DNA of 64,000 nucleotides from Saccharina japonica (Eukaryota; Sar; Phaeophyceae; Laminariales; Laminariaceae), in the NCBI GenBank assembly GCA_008828725.1, contig MEHQ01000078.1:335200-399199 (forward strand). The letters run 5' to 3'. The stretch's first letter is position 1; the number at the start of each line of letters is the position of its first letter. The notes beneath the pieces are model-generated. The model searched no databases. It was given only the letters and a program-made list of their open reading frames with translations, and was not told where the DNA came from. Position numbers and translations under genes: made by a program. Shown piece by piece: positions 1-12,200 of the stretch.

Positions 1-1378
1 GCCTCCTTGAAATTCTAAGGCACAGACAAGGATTTGATGCTCTGCGCGGCTGTTTACTTTAGTTGACTGGCCAGGAAGAATGCGCAGTGAAGAAGTTTCT
101 GTGAATGAACAAAAATGATTATGAAACAAGAACCTCCTACTCATTCTGAGCGCCTCCTTTCCCACCTTTGAAGTCAGCAAGAACACAACACACGCAGTAT
201 TATATTGTACCAGATACCTAGTTTTGCTTTGATATGGAAGGCCTGGAATTGATGCTTTGCACGGCGTTACGTAGTTGATTTGGTCAGGGAGAAAGCGCAG
301 TGAAGAAGTTTCTATGTGAATGACCAAAAAGGATTATGAAACAAGAACCTCCTACTCATTCTGAGCGCCCCTTTTTCTCCTTTTCAACCCGAAAGTTGGT
401 CAAATTCACAACACACTCGTTCAGTTTCAAGTTGTGAGCCCAGGAATTGATGCTCTGCTTGGCATTAATTTTATTGGTCAGTGGCAAAAGCGCTGCGAAT
501 AAGTTTTTACGTGCATGGACCAAAACAAGATTAGAAGATCTCCTTCTGAGCCCCCCGCTTTTTTTCTGCTTGGAAGTCGAACAAAAACGTATTATCTACA
601 CTCGTGTGTATATTTTAACGGTAGCTTTTAGTTGGAAAGTCCAGGAATTTATTCATGAGGGGGTAAAAGCGCAGTGAAGAAGTTTCTATACGAATGATCA
701 AAAAGGATTATGAAACAAGAACCTCCTACTCATTCTGAGCGCCTACGAAGTAGTTAGTCTGCCCGGAAGTCGGACATTATCAAAGACAACATGTGTTTTC
801 TCAAGTTGAAAGACAAGGAACTGATGGTCTGCGCGGCGTTAGTTCATTGGTCGGGTGGAAAGAAGAGTAGTTGAGATTCTATATTTATGTGAACGACCAA
901 AAATGAACAGCAAGAAGCTCCTATTAATACCAATTCTGCGCGGGGATCGCTTTACTTAACCCCTTAAGAAGTGGTCCCACGAATTAGGGCACAAACTACT
1001 TGAAATTTGTGTGGGAAATTGTTTTCAGTTCTGAATGGGTCAAGACGCGCTAGGTTGGACAAGTTTACCTGTGTGCCGTGATCGTTCACCCAGTGAAGAC
1101 ACGCTCAATGACGCCGGAGGCGTTTTTTCTCGAGCTTTTGCCTACAGGGTATTTAATGGCGTGGCAGGCGTTTTTTTTCGAGTTTGCGTGCTGGGGTGGG
1201 GTACGGGGTGGAGTCTCTTCTAAAGCTCTCCATGTGCTTGCTTTTGCAACGTTTGTGGACGTACTGTTGTGTTGTTTTTCGATGGCAGTTGAGTCGGGGG
1301 CGCAGTGAAGAAGTTTCTATGTGAATGACCAAAAAAGGATTATGAAACAAGAACCTCCTACTCATTCTGAGCGCCTCC
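1..1378 (+). repeat. Direct-repeat array in the RPS19 intron
   Basis: A block of about 75 bp starting GCGCAGTGAAGAAGTTTCT and ending CTCATTCTGAGCGCC recurs near 80-152, 294-370, 670-745 and 1302-1378. It is usually preceded by a GATGCTCTGCGCGGC-like segment. Spacing is irregular (about 210-630 bp), so this is a degenerate higher-order repeat. No upstream RPS19 exon was recognised in it. Confidence 0.75.
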
Positions 1379-1730
1379 AGAGAGTTTCCAGAATAGTCGA
1401 GGCAGCCACCGTGTTTTCACGTTGATCTGCGTAATTTATGTCGTTTTTTTCTTTCTTTTAATTCCAAATACGCCAGCTGTGAGGTCTATCAACACCGGCC
1501 GCCGTCACCTACAGTAGTCGCCTAAATAAATGAACTACACGATAAGATGCAGTTTTTTTCACGATATTCTTTTGAAAACTAAAAGCAGAACAAACTTGTG
1601 AGTTGTGAGATCGAAAAATTCCTCAAAAAACCGTCTTTATACAATATTGATCTTGGTGTAATATTACGTGATACACGGAGCGCTAATAAACTCGATCGTT
1701 TTTCGTCTTGCGCCGATCTTTCTTCACCAG

Positions 1731-1829
1731 GTGGTGGAGAAGATGGAGAACGGCGGACGCCAGATCTCTCGCGTGGGCCAGCAGGATCTTGACCGCATCG
1801 CGGGCGCCGTTGTCCGCGGAGACGACTAA
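1731..1829 (+). CDS. RPS19: 40S ribosomal protein S19 (eS19), last exon
   Basis: Seen: a pyrimidine-rich stretch ends in TTCACCAG, followed by 33 in-frame codons with TAA at 1827-1829. The peptide contains VVEKMENGGRQISRVGQQ and then DLDRIAGAVVRGDD. Known: eS19 proteins end with a conserved VEK-x-x-x-GGR-x-(I/L)-(S/T)-x-x-GQ-x-DLDRIA segment, which matches residue for residue. eS19 is a small-subunit ribosomal protein needed for 18S rRNA maturation. The exon is phase 0 at its start, and the rest of the gene must lie upstream of the window or beyond the repeats at 1-1378. No frame damage is visible, so it is probably a working gene. Identity is secure despite the short length; its completeness cannot be judged here. 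Confidence 0.85.
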   Translation: MVEKMENGGRQISRVGQQDLDRIAGAVVRGDD

Positions 1830-2527
1830 ACCATTCGACAGCCCACCTCACCTCCGACATGCTCGGACGGACAGCTGCGGCTACTTCAGTAGCAGTATGC
1901 AGGGTGTGTGCAATGCAAGCACACGTGATTCGCAGGACTTTGCTCCGCGAAATTTCGTTCGAGCACCTGATTTTGCGATTTAGCTTTCTTTGTGCCTATA
2001 GCCCTGGTTGGCAAAAAAAAACGCACTTTTTTGATGGTGTAATTTTTGAGCCGCTGGACGTCTGCGGGAGGGGGGGAGGGGGGCTGGCAGCGCCGATGGA
2101 TGGGCTCTTTTGTTGCTGCTGTTGTTCTGCTTCGGGCGACTCAATAAAAACTGGCTGAGACTCCTTGTTCCCCCTCTCTTTTTTCCCGTCTCGGGACGGC
2201 TTGGCGCGAAACGTTCCCTGCACCGCCTTGTCCGTGCTGACGTTGGCGCCTTGCTCGCCTTCGTACCCATCATCTGTCATGTCATGTCATACCTCGATAC
2301 ATAGACCTGTTAGTTGTGGTCTTGTTGGGTGTGACGTTTATTATCCGACATGAAAGTCAACTATTATTAATAAATGGAGGTGTTCCATGTTTTTCCATGT
2401 TGCGCCAGAGGGTGTCATGCTCGCGAGCCTGCCCGATCCTTGCCTTCATAAAAAATACTCCGAAAAAGTGCGTGTACGTATACGAAGCCACTTTTTTTTC
2501 TTGACGGTGTGTTGATGCCAATCTTTC
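1830..2527. other. RPS19 3' flank, no gene seen
   Basis: Unique-looking sequence with G runs near 2068 and a CTG-rich patch near 2110. The open frames overlap one another and show no recognisable protein. Confidence 0.4.
2143..2148 (+). promoter_or_regulatory. Candidate polyadenylation signal of RPS19
   Basis: An AATAAA hexamer lies 314 bp after the RPS19 stop codon. Position is plausible, but the motif alone is weak evidence and the 3' UTR would be long. Confidence 0.2.
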
Positions 2528-2615
2528 TCAACCCCTTTTAAGAACTGGTCCCACGTATTTGGTGACAAACTACTTGGAATTAGTCTGGGATAATGTTTTC
2601 AGTTCGGAATGGGTG
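2528..2615 (+). repeat. Dispersed R1 element (about 90 bp)
   Basis: Reads AACCCCTTTTAAGAACTGG, then CCCACG, GGTGACAAACTACTTGG and AGTTCGGAATGGGTGAAG. Related copies occur near 960-1045, 12740-12815, 19585-19670 (reverse), 27045-27130, 39975-40150 and 46555-46640. It behaves like a very small non-autonomous mobile repeat. Confidence 0.7.
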
Positions 2616-3019
2616 AAGCTTGGGCGGCACGACGTCGATTCGGCCAGTAAAACCACTAGAGCATCCAGTATGGCATCCCACTCTCCTACAGAAGTGTTGA
2701 CCATGGAACGTTTTGTGGTCTGTGCACCTCAAAACAGAGAGAATGACTCGTCGCTGTGTATGGCAGAAGGGGTACGATTCAGGATTCCACACATCCGACT
2801 GATCAGGTCGTCAGATCCCATCTCATGATCTAGACCGTCCGGTGCAGATAAATAGATGCCTGAATCCCCTACACGACCTATTCATAGATGTTTCTAGGGG
2901 CGTGGATGTGGAGGCTGTTTGTCTCAGTGAGATTTATATGTACGATGCGGCTCTTGCACAACGTCTATCTCATCATAACGGCAAAAAACAGGCATCTAAC
3001 TCTACAACAGTAGATAAAT

Positions 3020-3639
3020 GGGCAGCGGCCAAAAAAAGGTATACCTCGTCCTTTTGTGGCCAAAATCAGGTACATACTTAAAACCAAGTCAAAAGCGCAC
3101 TCGATTGGTCCAAAACTTGTTGTACCGGTTTTTGCCTCTTCTAAACCCAGGTATACCTGATTTTGTCTACTCTGCTTGACTTTCACCTTTTTTTTTGTCG
3201 TTTTTAAGCCAATCAGAGGCCCTTCATAGTTCCACCCTATGCCCCCTATACAAATGCCGACGTACGCGGAGACCCCCTTCTCCCTTCGCACCTTGCACTA
3301 CACGCCACTCGAGCGACACACACACATATGATATCTGCCTGCGTACTTCCGCCGAAATAATACGAGATAGAAGGCTCCCCTTCGGGATTGTGGTTGACTT
3401 GGAATACCAGGGGTGTCACAAAAGTTGAGAAGGGAGAATACAGCAGCAGGCGTTCGTTCCTCGTACTATTAATAGCAGCTACTCGTATACGTAGCCACGC
3501 GAGCACGAAGAAAACGAAAAAACTCTACTTTGCATTGCAAGGAGCGGCAGGTTCGTGGGCTGCGTTTTAAACTTGATTTTAGTATGTACCTGTTTTTGGC
3601 CCCGAACGGACCAGGTGTACCTGTTTTTGGCCGCTGCCC
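3020..3639. mobile_element. Non-autonomous TIR transposon, Mutator-like (620 bp)
   Basis: The left end GGGCAGCGGCCAAAAA and the right end, read on the other strand, match for about 70 bp (3020-3093 against 3639-3570). The same 9-bp word TAGATAAAT flanks both sides (3011-3019 and 3640-3648). Long terminal inverted repeats with a 9-bp target duplication are the usual mark of Mutator-like elements. The interior has no transposase frame, so it must be moved in trans. Confidence 0.75.
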
Positions 3640-3648
3640 TAGATAAAT

Positions 3649-4334
3649 CTACTCGTATCTTGTAGATCGTGATATGTACGATATGTTACGAGGATTCTTG
3701 AAGATCGTCAAATGACCGACGCAATGCCAACATATTATCATTGGCCTCTATCTCAGCCGTGTGACAGCAGCCTTTCCTTCATCCCTTTACACGTCACACT
3801 CTGGCTGGGGATATAATTCCTGTGTGATTTTCCAAAACTGAACGATGGCACGGTACTATCAATAGGGGTTGCAGTTAGCTTATGCCTTTTAAGACAATAT
3901 TCAATATTTCGACACTGGGACCGGTTGGGCTCTCAAGTAATCAGCTGCCGGTTAGTACTATGCCGTTTCTGGTGTATTTGTTCTAGAGGACTACTCGTAG
4001 CGCATAAATCTTGGCCGTGTTGCGTGAACAAACGCCTTCCAAGTCATCTCGGGTGAGATTTTGCTCATCATGCGAGCTCATGAAATAAGGCACCACCCCT
4101 AGGTGGTACTGCTCAACTATTAACACCACTCACTCCGGACGAGAATATAAACCCTGTTTGAAATTAACATCAGAGGCAAAACGGCGATTATATTTTCGGC
4201 CGCCAGAGTCATGAAACTTAAAACCTTAACCTTCAACCACTTGAAAAAAAATAGGACTCGCAGTAATTTTTGCAGCAATTCGATGCGAGCCGACGAGGGA
4301 AATAAAGGGCTGCATGCAGTATTATCTCGATAAA
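3649..4334. other. Intergenic, nothing recognised
   Basis: No convincing exon, RNA gene or repeat was recognised. Only short frames are present. Confidence 0.3.
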
Positions 4335-4510
4335 AATTGAAGGCACGAACCGTGGTGGGGAGGAGGGAGCGAGAAAGCATCTACTTTGTCACCCCGGATC
4401 TGAGTTTACGACTAGCAAGAGAGAAAAAGGAAGGGCGAAGATAATAAGTGGTATGAAAAAAAGAAGATGCAAGTAGGAAGACAGTACGTACTCGTACGGG
4501 ACACCACTTT
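4335..4510 (+). repeat. Dispersed repeat (copies at 21415 and 24010)
   Basis: A purine-rich block around GAAGGCACGAACC, CACCCCGGATCTGAG and GAAGGGCGAAGATAATA. It is shared with 21415-21590 and 24010-24150 in the same orientation. Confidence 0.65.
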
Positions 4511-4544
4511 CTTCCTTTTATTCCAACCAGGCGGCCACAAAGGG

Positions 4545-4790
4545 GTTTTGCAAATAAATGTCGTACAAATCATATAGATCAGTCCCACTCTATGATCTAT
4601 ATAAGCAGTAGACCTTTCAAGGCAGATCCATTCCCGATCTTGTCCAACAGTATGGATTTGGCTCGTTTTGCCGGGTGGGACCCGTGTAGAATCTGCATGA
4701 TCTAGCACGGCTTTCATGGGTTAGATATGTACTATGCTATGCAAATCCTGAACAACTTCTCTCACAACGGCAGGTGGTGAGGGGGAACTA
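4545..4790 (+). repeat. GATC-rich dispersed family copy
   Basis: Shares with the other family members the order: GATCTATATAAGCAGTAGAC region, then TTGCCGGGTGGGACC, a GATCTAGCACG segment, GGTTAGATATGTACTATGC, and CTCACAACGGCAGGT. Other copies are at 6295, 13365, 32365, 35655, 60945 and, reversed, 62040. Confidence 0.65.
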
Positions 4791-5104
4791 GATTAACTAC
4801 CGCACATAGACAAATCATTATCTGTACAAAGCGTGAAAATTTTACAATTATGTGAGTGAAAATGATGTGCCCTGTACCAGGTGCTGTATCGTATTGGACT
4901 CGGCAGGACCGATGGTAAGAAGTCAGGGAGCGAGAAAATACTTAAAAGCGTAGCACGAGGAAATATCGCAGTGTGAGCTGCGCATTGCTGCTGTATTTGG
5001 AGGCTATTCTTCCTCCTAAAGTCGCAGATACTACGTATTGACAACCTAATCGGAACGATACACGACACAAAACAAAAGATCGTCGTCAGATATCTCAGGC
5101 CGAT

Positions 5105-5262
5105 TCACGCAGCCCCCCCCCCACTTCCCCGTCGGTGAAAACCCGACGTGCTCCGTCCCGGTATCGTAGGGATGTAAGGGTCTATGATCATACGACCGCG
5201 GCCATGCATGACATCCAGTGCACCCCGCCCCCATCCCCCGCCCCATGCTCACATATATTACT
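5105..5262 (+). repeat. Fragment of the R2 dispersed repeat
   Basis: Contains GTCGGTGAAAACCCGACG, then a TCGTAGGGATG segment and GGCCATGCATGACATCC, the conserved tract of the R2 family seen at 14230, 28385, 31300, 37010, 54190 and 58870. It lies just past the METTL22 stop codon and would be part of its 3' UTR. Confidence 0.6.
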
Positions 5263-5269
5263 ACTAATA

Positions 5270-6217
5270 CTAAACGGGTCGACGCCTGATCTCCCAGATC
5301 TCCATGGCGTCGCTGCGCTTGTATCGAAAGCACTGCTGGAACTTCAACGGCAATCTTATCCCTTCGAACGCCTTCCGTTTCGACGCGCGAACCCCATCTA
5401 ATGCTTCTCCTCCATCGACCCCCCCGTCCGTAACATCCACGACGTTTCCCAAGAGAGCCTTGTATCCCGTCGCCGAAACCGACAGCTCCGCCAATGAAAA
5501 GTTGAACCGCTTCTCGAGGGCGAGGTACAGCACCACCGCCTCGCCTCCGCCCCCCGCCCCCCCCGGACCGAAACTGGAAAAAGCTTGGCGACCTGAGGGC
5601 GGCGGGTCTTCCTTTTCTTGCTCTTCTTTCGAGTCCGTGTCGACGCCAACGTTGTTGGCGTTGAGGAGCGGTGCGACAGAGCCGGCGAAACCTTGCCGCT
5701 GTTTTTGTTGTTGTTGTTGTTGTTGTTGGTGTTGTCTCGATGGCGACGACAACGGTTCGTCATCTTCGGACACGTCGTCTGCCGAGGAGGTCGATGGTGG
5801 CGGCGAATCCCGCGTGTGCTTGTGGCCTGATTCTTCCGCATCCATACCTCGCACACACCCCCCCCTGTTCGTCTCACGCGACACGCCGTGGTGGTGAGGC
5901 TGGTCACCATCGTCGCCATTGGATGGTGGGGATGGCGGTGGTGGTGGTGGTGGTGGCATGAGCAGCTTTAACACGTCAAAGAATGCCTCCGTTAGGCCCT
6001 CGTCGTAGATCACGTCCGCGGCTAGAATGACGAGCGGTGGTGCCGGCTCGCCCGTCTCGGAGGGTAGCGGCGGGGACGACAGCCTCTCCAGCTCGCCTCT
6101 GCGCCAGTTGAACGAAGAATCGCAATCATATCGGGCCCCGTCTTTGTCGTCGTCTTCCGTTTCGGTTGTTGTCGCCTTTTGCGTGCCGTCTCCGTTGCTG
6201 AGAGCGCGGAGGTCACC
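5270..6217 (-). CDS. METTL22: METTL22 exon 4 and stop
   Basis: 315 codons plus stop. It opens with GDLRALSNGDG, then FNWRRGELERL (the family has a Trp-containing segment here), VILAADVIYDEGLTEAFF, a run of prolines, a histidine/glutamine tract (eight Gln in a row), and the conserved LYLALEKRFNFSLAEL strand. It ends near MEIWEI, as METTL22 proteins do. Acceptor is GGCAACAG. Confidence 0.88.
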   Translation of the reverse strand, partial: GDLRALSNGDGTQKATTTETEDDDKDGARYDCDSSFNWRRGELERLSSPPLPSETGEPAPPLVILAADVIYDEGLTEAFFDVLKLLMPPPPPPPPSPPSNGDDGDQPHHHGVSRETNRGGCVRGMDAEESGHKHTRDSPPPSTSSADDVSEDDEPLSSPSRQHQQQQQQQQKQRQGFAGSVAPLLNANNVGVDTDSKEEQEKEDPPPSGRQAFSSFGPGGAGGGGEAVVLYLALEKRFNFSLAELSVSATGYKALLGNVVDVTDGGVDGGEALDGVRASKRKAFEGIRLPLKFQQCFRYKRSDAMEIWEIRRRPV

Positions 6218-9200
6218 CTGTTGCCGGGCAAGCGAGCGTTTGGGTGCGCGGGGGGGGGGTTCTTATGTGTACGTTGGTATTCCAGGAAATTGATCATCGA
6301 TTCCCACTTCACGCATGATCTATAAGCAGTAGACCTTTCAAGGCAGATATATTCCTGATCTGTATGATCTGTATGATCGAGCTCATGTTGCCGAGTGGGA
6401 GTCGTATAAGCTGCATGATATCTAGCATATGTTTCGTGGGCTGGATCTGTACGATGAAGATCCTGCACAACCTCTTACAACGGCCGGTGAGGAGCTTAGA
6501 TGATCTAGATCATGGATCTGTACGAGGTGCGAAGTTTTTTTCACCCGCTCGTTCTACATACAGTACATACAAGACTGCTGGTCGCTTGGGACCGTCCGTC
6601 CCCCTCAAAACCGAGCACGCAACCGAGTCCTCTCCTAGGAAACCCAAGGCGGCAGCCACTATCAAATAGGCGTACGGCGTACGGTGGAAGCGTTGACGTC
6701 CAGTCAAAAAACGCCGTATATACCTTGGTGGAAACCCTTACTTTCTTCCGCCCCCCTTACCTGAGGACAGACCGCCCTGTCCGTGGGCCCCTCTTCTTGG
6801 GAGAACGTGAACCAATCAAGCTCGCGCACCGCTGCCACCCTCCCCGGCGGCCTGTTCCCTCCTCGCCTATCGCGGCCCCCTCTCGTGTTTCTTTTTTCGA
6901 AATCACCTGCAGCACCACTAGCGGCAGAGCCACCACTACTGTCACCATCGCTGTCCATATCGATGTCGTGGTCGCTTTCGCTATCGATGCCGTTGTCGCT
7001 GTCGTTTATCGTGGCGTCTGCCACTCTTGTAGTAGCAGCAGGAGTAGTAGCACCAGCTGCAGCAGAAGAAGAAGTGGTGCCGTTGCCAGAGGTGGGGGAA
7101 CAGCGACCTTGGGCGAAGAGGTGGAGGTTTGCCTCCACGTTACGCGAGAGCAATTTAAGCACCTGCGGGCAGCGGAGTGCACGTACGTGAACACAATTTC
7201 ACCGCTCACCTGTACTACTATTGTTACAGGGTGGGCTAATGTAGTAATCATAACCAAATACGGTGTGAAAATATGACGGGGGATGCCTGGTTTTTGGGTT
7301 CATCGTGGGTTCTGAATACACAACATAAGCCCACCCCGGGTTGCTGCTGTGATTGCAATACTTATAGGTAGTAAGGTGAGCTGCCCACACTGCACTGTTT
7401 GTACGGCGATTGAAGACAAGCCAGCCAGCGAAAAATTCAGTGTTGCGTTTTCGACACAAGCGCGGCAAAACACATATAGATGTTCCCTCTCGAAAGCCGA
7501 AAGCCCGCAAATAGCAGGAGGAGAGCATTTTGGCAGCACGGCGCCTCACGCCGTTCGGTCACACGGCAAATAAACGTCGCGACACCCTGTCCCCACGGCA
7601 ACGATTCGGCAAAGAGCACCGTCGCGGGCGAGTATGGTATATCAAGTAGCCCCCCTCTATACCGATACGGTGACAGCGAGCACCGATTGGACCTTACATT
7701 ACACAGACAGGGTGGTCGGGACCCCCCGCCCCCTCGCACAGTGAGGCGCGTGAAAAAATCCTTGCGGAGACCGTGAACAACGTAGCACACGATTCCGAAG
7801 GCGTTACTGAATTGAGAGGTTTTCGAGACCTTGAGGGGTTTGCTCTGATATAGTGCTTCATGCTTCCACACGAGTTTTTTTATGCCCACCTTGTGCAAGG
7901 GGGGGGGGGGAGGGGGGGTCCCGGCTACCTGTGCAGGCTCTCTCTCTATGTAAAAAAAACGTTTGTTGCACTTGAGAGCGCCTCGTTGAAGTCGAACATG
8001 CGGGTTGAAACTCATGCAGATAATGATGATGATGAAGTCATTATCATATTATCTCATTTCTTCTTTGACATTCTGTCTGTGGTCACAAAACAGGAGGGTG
8101 GTTGTCGATAGAAAAATACCTTTTTTGGTACCGACCTTACTGTGGGTACTGTACTTCATTGTGGTACTGTACCTCATTGTGGTACTGTACCTCATTTTGG
8201 TACTGTACCTCATTGTGGTACTGTACCTCAATGTGGTACTGTACCTCATTGTGATACCGTACCTTATTGTGGTGCTGTACCTCATTGTGGTACTGCACCT
8301 CATTGTGGTACTGTACCTCATTGCGATACTACAGTACCTCATCGTGGTACTGTACGTACCTCATTATGGTAGTCCGTGAGGTAGCACCTCCGGGCGACAC
8401 GGGCCGCGACTAAACCGGCCACACCAGGACCGGCGCCAAGCTCCAACACCTGCGTTGCGCGAAAAAACATTGATTGGCGTCAACAAACGAACGAGGAGGA
8501 GTGAACGACTCATCATCGTACGGTAACGTACGTACGTAGGGGTTGCACTTAGTGTTTGCCTTCTGAGCCAAATATTTTCTGACCAGGTAAGGGTCATTCT
8601 TATCGGAGCCATAATTTTCCAAAAATTCCATTTTGTTTTTCGCGCATTTTTCTAGATTTCCATTTTTTTCCATTTTTTTTTTCTCCATGTATTGGAACGC
8701 GAAGCTTTCCAAACATTTTTCTCTCTGAAGAATTTCCAATATTTCCATTTTTTTTTCTCCATTATTTCGTCTTTTTCCTTTTTTTTTTGGATTTTTTTTT
8801 TGGAAATTATGGAAAAAAACTGCTCGATAAGAATGGTCCTAAGCTCCTCAAGCGAGCAACTAGCCGACTACGTAGCGCATATATAGAAACTTTGGACGGG
8901 AGCGCGAACATTTGTTTTTCTTCCGGAGACAGAAACCCTTTCATACATCTACATCTCTAACTAACCGGGGACGAAAGCGGCGATCCCCTGGGTCGATACC
9001 GCCCCGCACGGTACTGCTGTGGAACCCAATAACCTCACTGACTGAATGCTGGTTGGCTGCTCGTGGAGCCAGCGCCACTCGGGGAGGATATACGGCCTTA
9101 TCCCCCGGATCAGAAAAACCCCTCTAAACATCTGTAACTCTAACACATCGGGGACAAACAACGATGCCCCCCGTGGTCGACACCGCCCCGCACGGTGTGG

Positions 9201-12200
9201 AGACCCCAAATCCTGGAACACCATCATTGCTGGCTGGGGTTAGTGATTGCGGCGGCCGCCACCCATCGGGGGCAAGGTTCAGTAAGTCCAATAGACATGA
9301 CTGAGGGACCGCCAGGCTGCTAGGGGAAGAGAGAAGAAACCGGAGCACTACTGCCAATGACGTGGGGGTGGAACGTTGACGAGGATTGGAGTAAACGAGG
9401 GTTTTCCAAGGGAGGGAGGCAGGTGCAAGTAGGAGCCTTCAAGAAGGGAACATGGGATATATGTGTCGATTCAGAGTGAGAGAAGAGGGGCTACTGCAGT
9501 ACGCGACAGATGCTGACAATCTGATAATTAAGATTTTGAGACTGAGATTTTGGGGAAAAAATCATAGTGCGACCTATTTGTACTGCAAATAGTGTGTACC
9601 ACACCCAGTCTTACATAGTAATTCGAGTTTGGATAAAAATAAGTGTCGCGTACTGTACGTACTGCGGCGTCACGCGAAGATACGTACTCGATTCAAGTCG
9701 GAATGGAAGATGTACGATACACTGCTGTTGGAAGGCAAACTTGATACGGTTGTATAATACGTAGTACTGCTGTAGTATAACAGGCACCATCAATGCATGC
9801 AGTACAGGAAGTGCCAGTACGCCAGTACCCGTCGTGCCAATCTCGTATGTACTCGTCGTTGTTGTGTTGTACAAAAATAATAGCTCGAGCGTTTCACTTT
9901 TGCTCGAGCGTTTCACTTTTTAGGGGATGATAACAACTATACCCCGGGGTCGATACGCAAGGAGTTGTACAGCACAGCAAATCATCCAGCAGCCAGCCGC
10001 CGCCGCAGCAGCAGCAGGAACAGGACGAGCACAAGCACTATCAGCAGAAGCAGCAGCAGTGGTAGTAGGAGCACTTGCAGCAGCAGCAGCGGCAGCAGCG
10101 GCAGCAGCAGCACCAGCAGCAGCAACAGCAGCCAGCTCCGCCCAGCAACGCCAGCAGCGCCATGCCAGACGATTTGAATTTTTGTCAATCGATCCTTTCT
10201 CGGGGCTCAAGAAAAGGCGACCCGTGCATGAGCAGATCTTCCGGCACAGGGAGATGCGGGAGGCATCCTGCGAGTGGGACCAAAAGGAAGTGCACAGCAG
10301 AAGAGCGGGGGGTCGAGAAGGAAAGCACACCCAGCTACGACTCTGGCGGGAAGGTGGGGTTAGGCATCGATGAGTTGGAGAAATTGCAACCACGACACAC
10401 GCGCTATACGATAGCCTTCTCCACATGATGTTACCAATATATAGGATTTAGTATGGAAAACGGGGAGCATTCATACACAACAGACAGCAGTACGGCCATC
10501 ATACATACGATGCTATGATATCATCGTATCATACTGCTGTATCATCGTACCCGTTTTTCAAAATTGTTTTCAGACGTACCGGATTGCGTGTACTCGTACG
10601 AGAGTAATAAAGCGATTCAACTTTGAATGGTGTACTCCCATAGCAGGTATTGAATGCAACGAACATGAGCCACGCGTACGTACCGCCGTGTGGCAACGAT
10701 AACAATGTCACCAGATAGATGCCACCAACAAATTTCATTGAGGTTAGCAAATTCTCGCAGAATTTTGGGGGTAAAGGAAGTTACTTTCGGGGAGAAATAC
10801 TCGTAGTGCAAGTACAGCAGCACTGCAAGTACTGCTGTTAGTATTTCGCATTTCAGGGTTCGACACTGCTGCTGTGATGCACCCTGCCGCGTACACAACT
10901 TGCCAATTTTGAAAATAAAGGAACCCGGAGTACTCGCGAATATTTTCGGCTATTTTGGGCGCGTACCCGGGTACTCCATAACAGCCGGGTATTATACTCG
11001 TGCACGTACCCTGGAGATGTGAGGTGTGCGAGAGAGTATATTTTTTTAATGGGTTTCCTGGACACTTTGTACAAAATACTGCCCAGGGGACGTGCTTACA
11101 GAATGATAAGTTGCCATCCCTGGGGTGTCCGGCGCGAAAGACCGGGTACCCTGGGTACTCGCTATTACCTGGTACCCTGGTTTTGGCGAAAGGGACAAAA
11201 ATCAAAAATTGCCCTACAGAGATTTTGAAAAGGGTTTCGTGGAGATTTTCGGTACGAAATATTGCCCAGGGGACGTGATTTACAGAATAAAAATATAAAA
11301 AAATGCGATGACCGGGATTTCCAGGGTGACACAGCGGGTACACGGGTACCCGGCAGTCGGGTACTCGCGAGTACCCGGGACCCAAATACCAGGCGAGTAG
11401 TGTGTGCTACTTGTACCCGTGACGAGTATTGGCGGGAGTACCCGGGTTTTTGGGAAGAGGGGTACATCATGGTCCCAGTACTTGCTGTGGATACCGCCCG
11501 TAAATCAAGTATTTCGGGGTTCGGTACTGCGGATACTGCCCGTACTCGTCGTGTTTTTGGGCTATGGGCTATGACAGTAAACAAAATCATAGCCCATAGT
11601 TTTTGGGTTCAGTATTGCTGGTATCCATACTGCCAGTATGCTGTTCATCTGCTCGTGCTGCAAGCACTCGCTGTACAACAGTATTCTATATAGTACTCTC
11701 TCAAATACTCCCAGCTTATTCGGGGTATGAATACCACAGCAGTACGCATACAGGAAGCATGTGTGGCACCGTTTCGATAACTCCATCAGCAGTTTTCCTA
11801 CAGCATAAACGGATGCTCCCAGGATTGGGAGTTGGAGTAATTAGCTTTTTTTTTGGGGGGGGGGTGTACTCATGTGTGTGGTCGTAGTCGTATGAACGTA
11901 TACCCTCGCATCCCTAAAATGCCGGGACAGAGCACGTTGGGTTTTCACCAACCAGGTAGACAGTGCTTGCACCAAGCGCGAAGCGAAACCTGAGGTGTAC
12001 TTTCGGGGGGGGGAGGGCACTGGAGGTACTGGGGGTACTGGCAGTACAACGATGTCGGGGTTCAATACTGCTCATACTGCAAGTATAATGAGCAGTATCT
12101 CGGGGCTCTGTATTGTGGATACTGCCAGTACTGGCAGTATTTTGGGGTTCGATACTGCAGGCACTGCCAGTGCTCGCAGTAGTTCGAGCGGATACTGCCA

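Noticed and set aside
447..677. 76-codon frame near the left edge
   Set aside because: It overlaps the direct-repeat array, and none of the expected RPS19 upstream residues occur.
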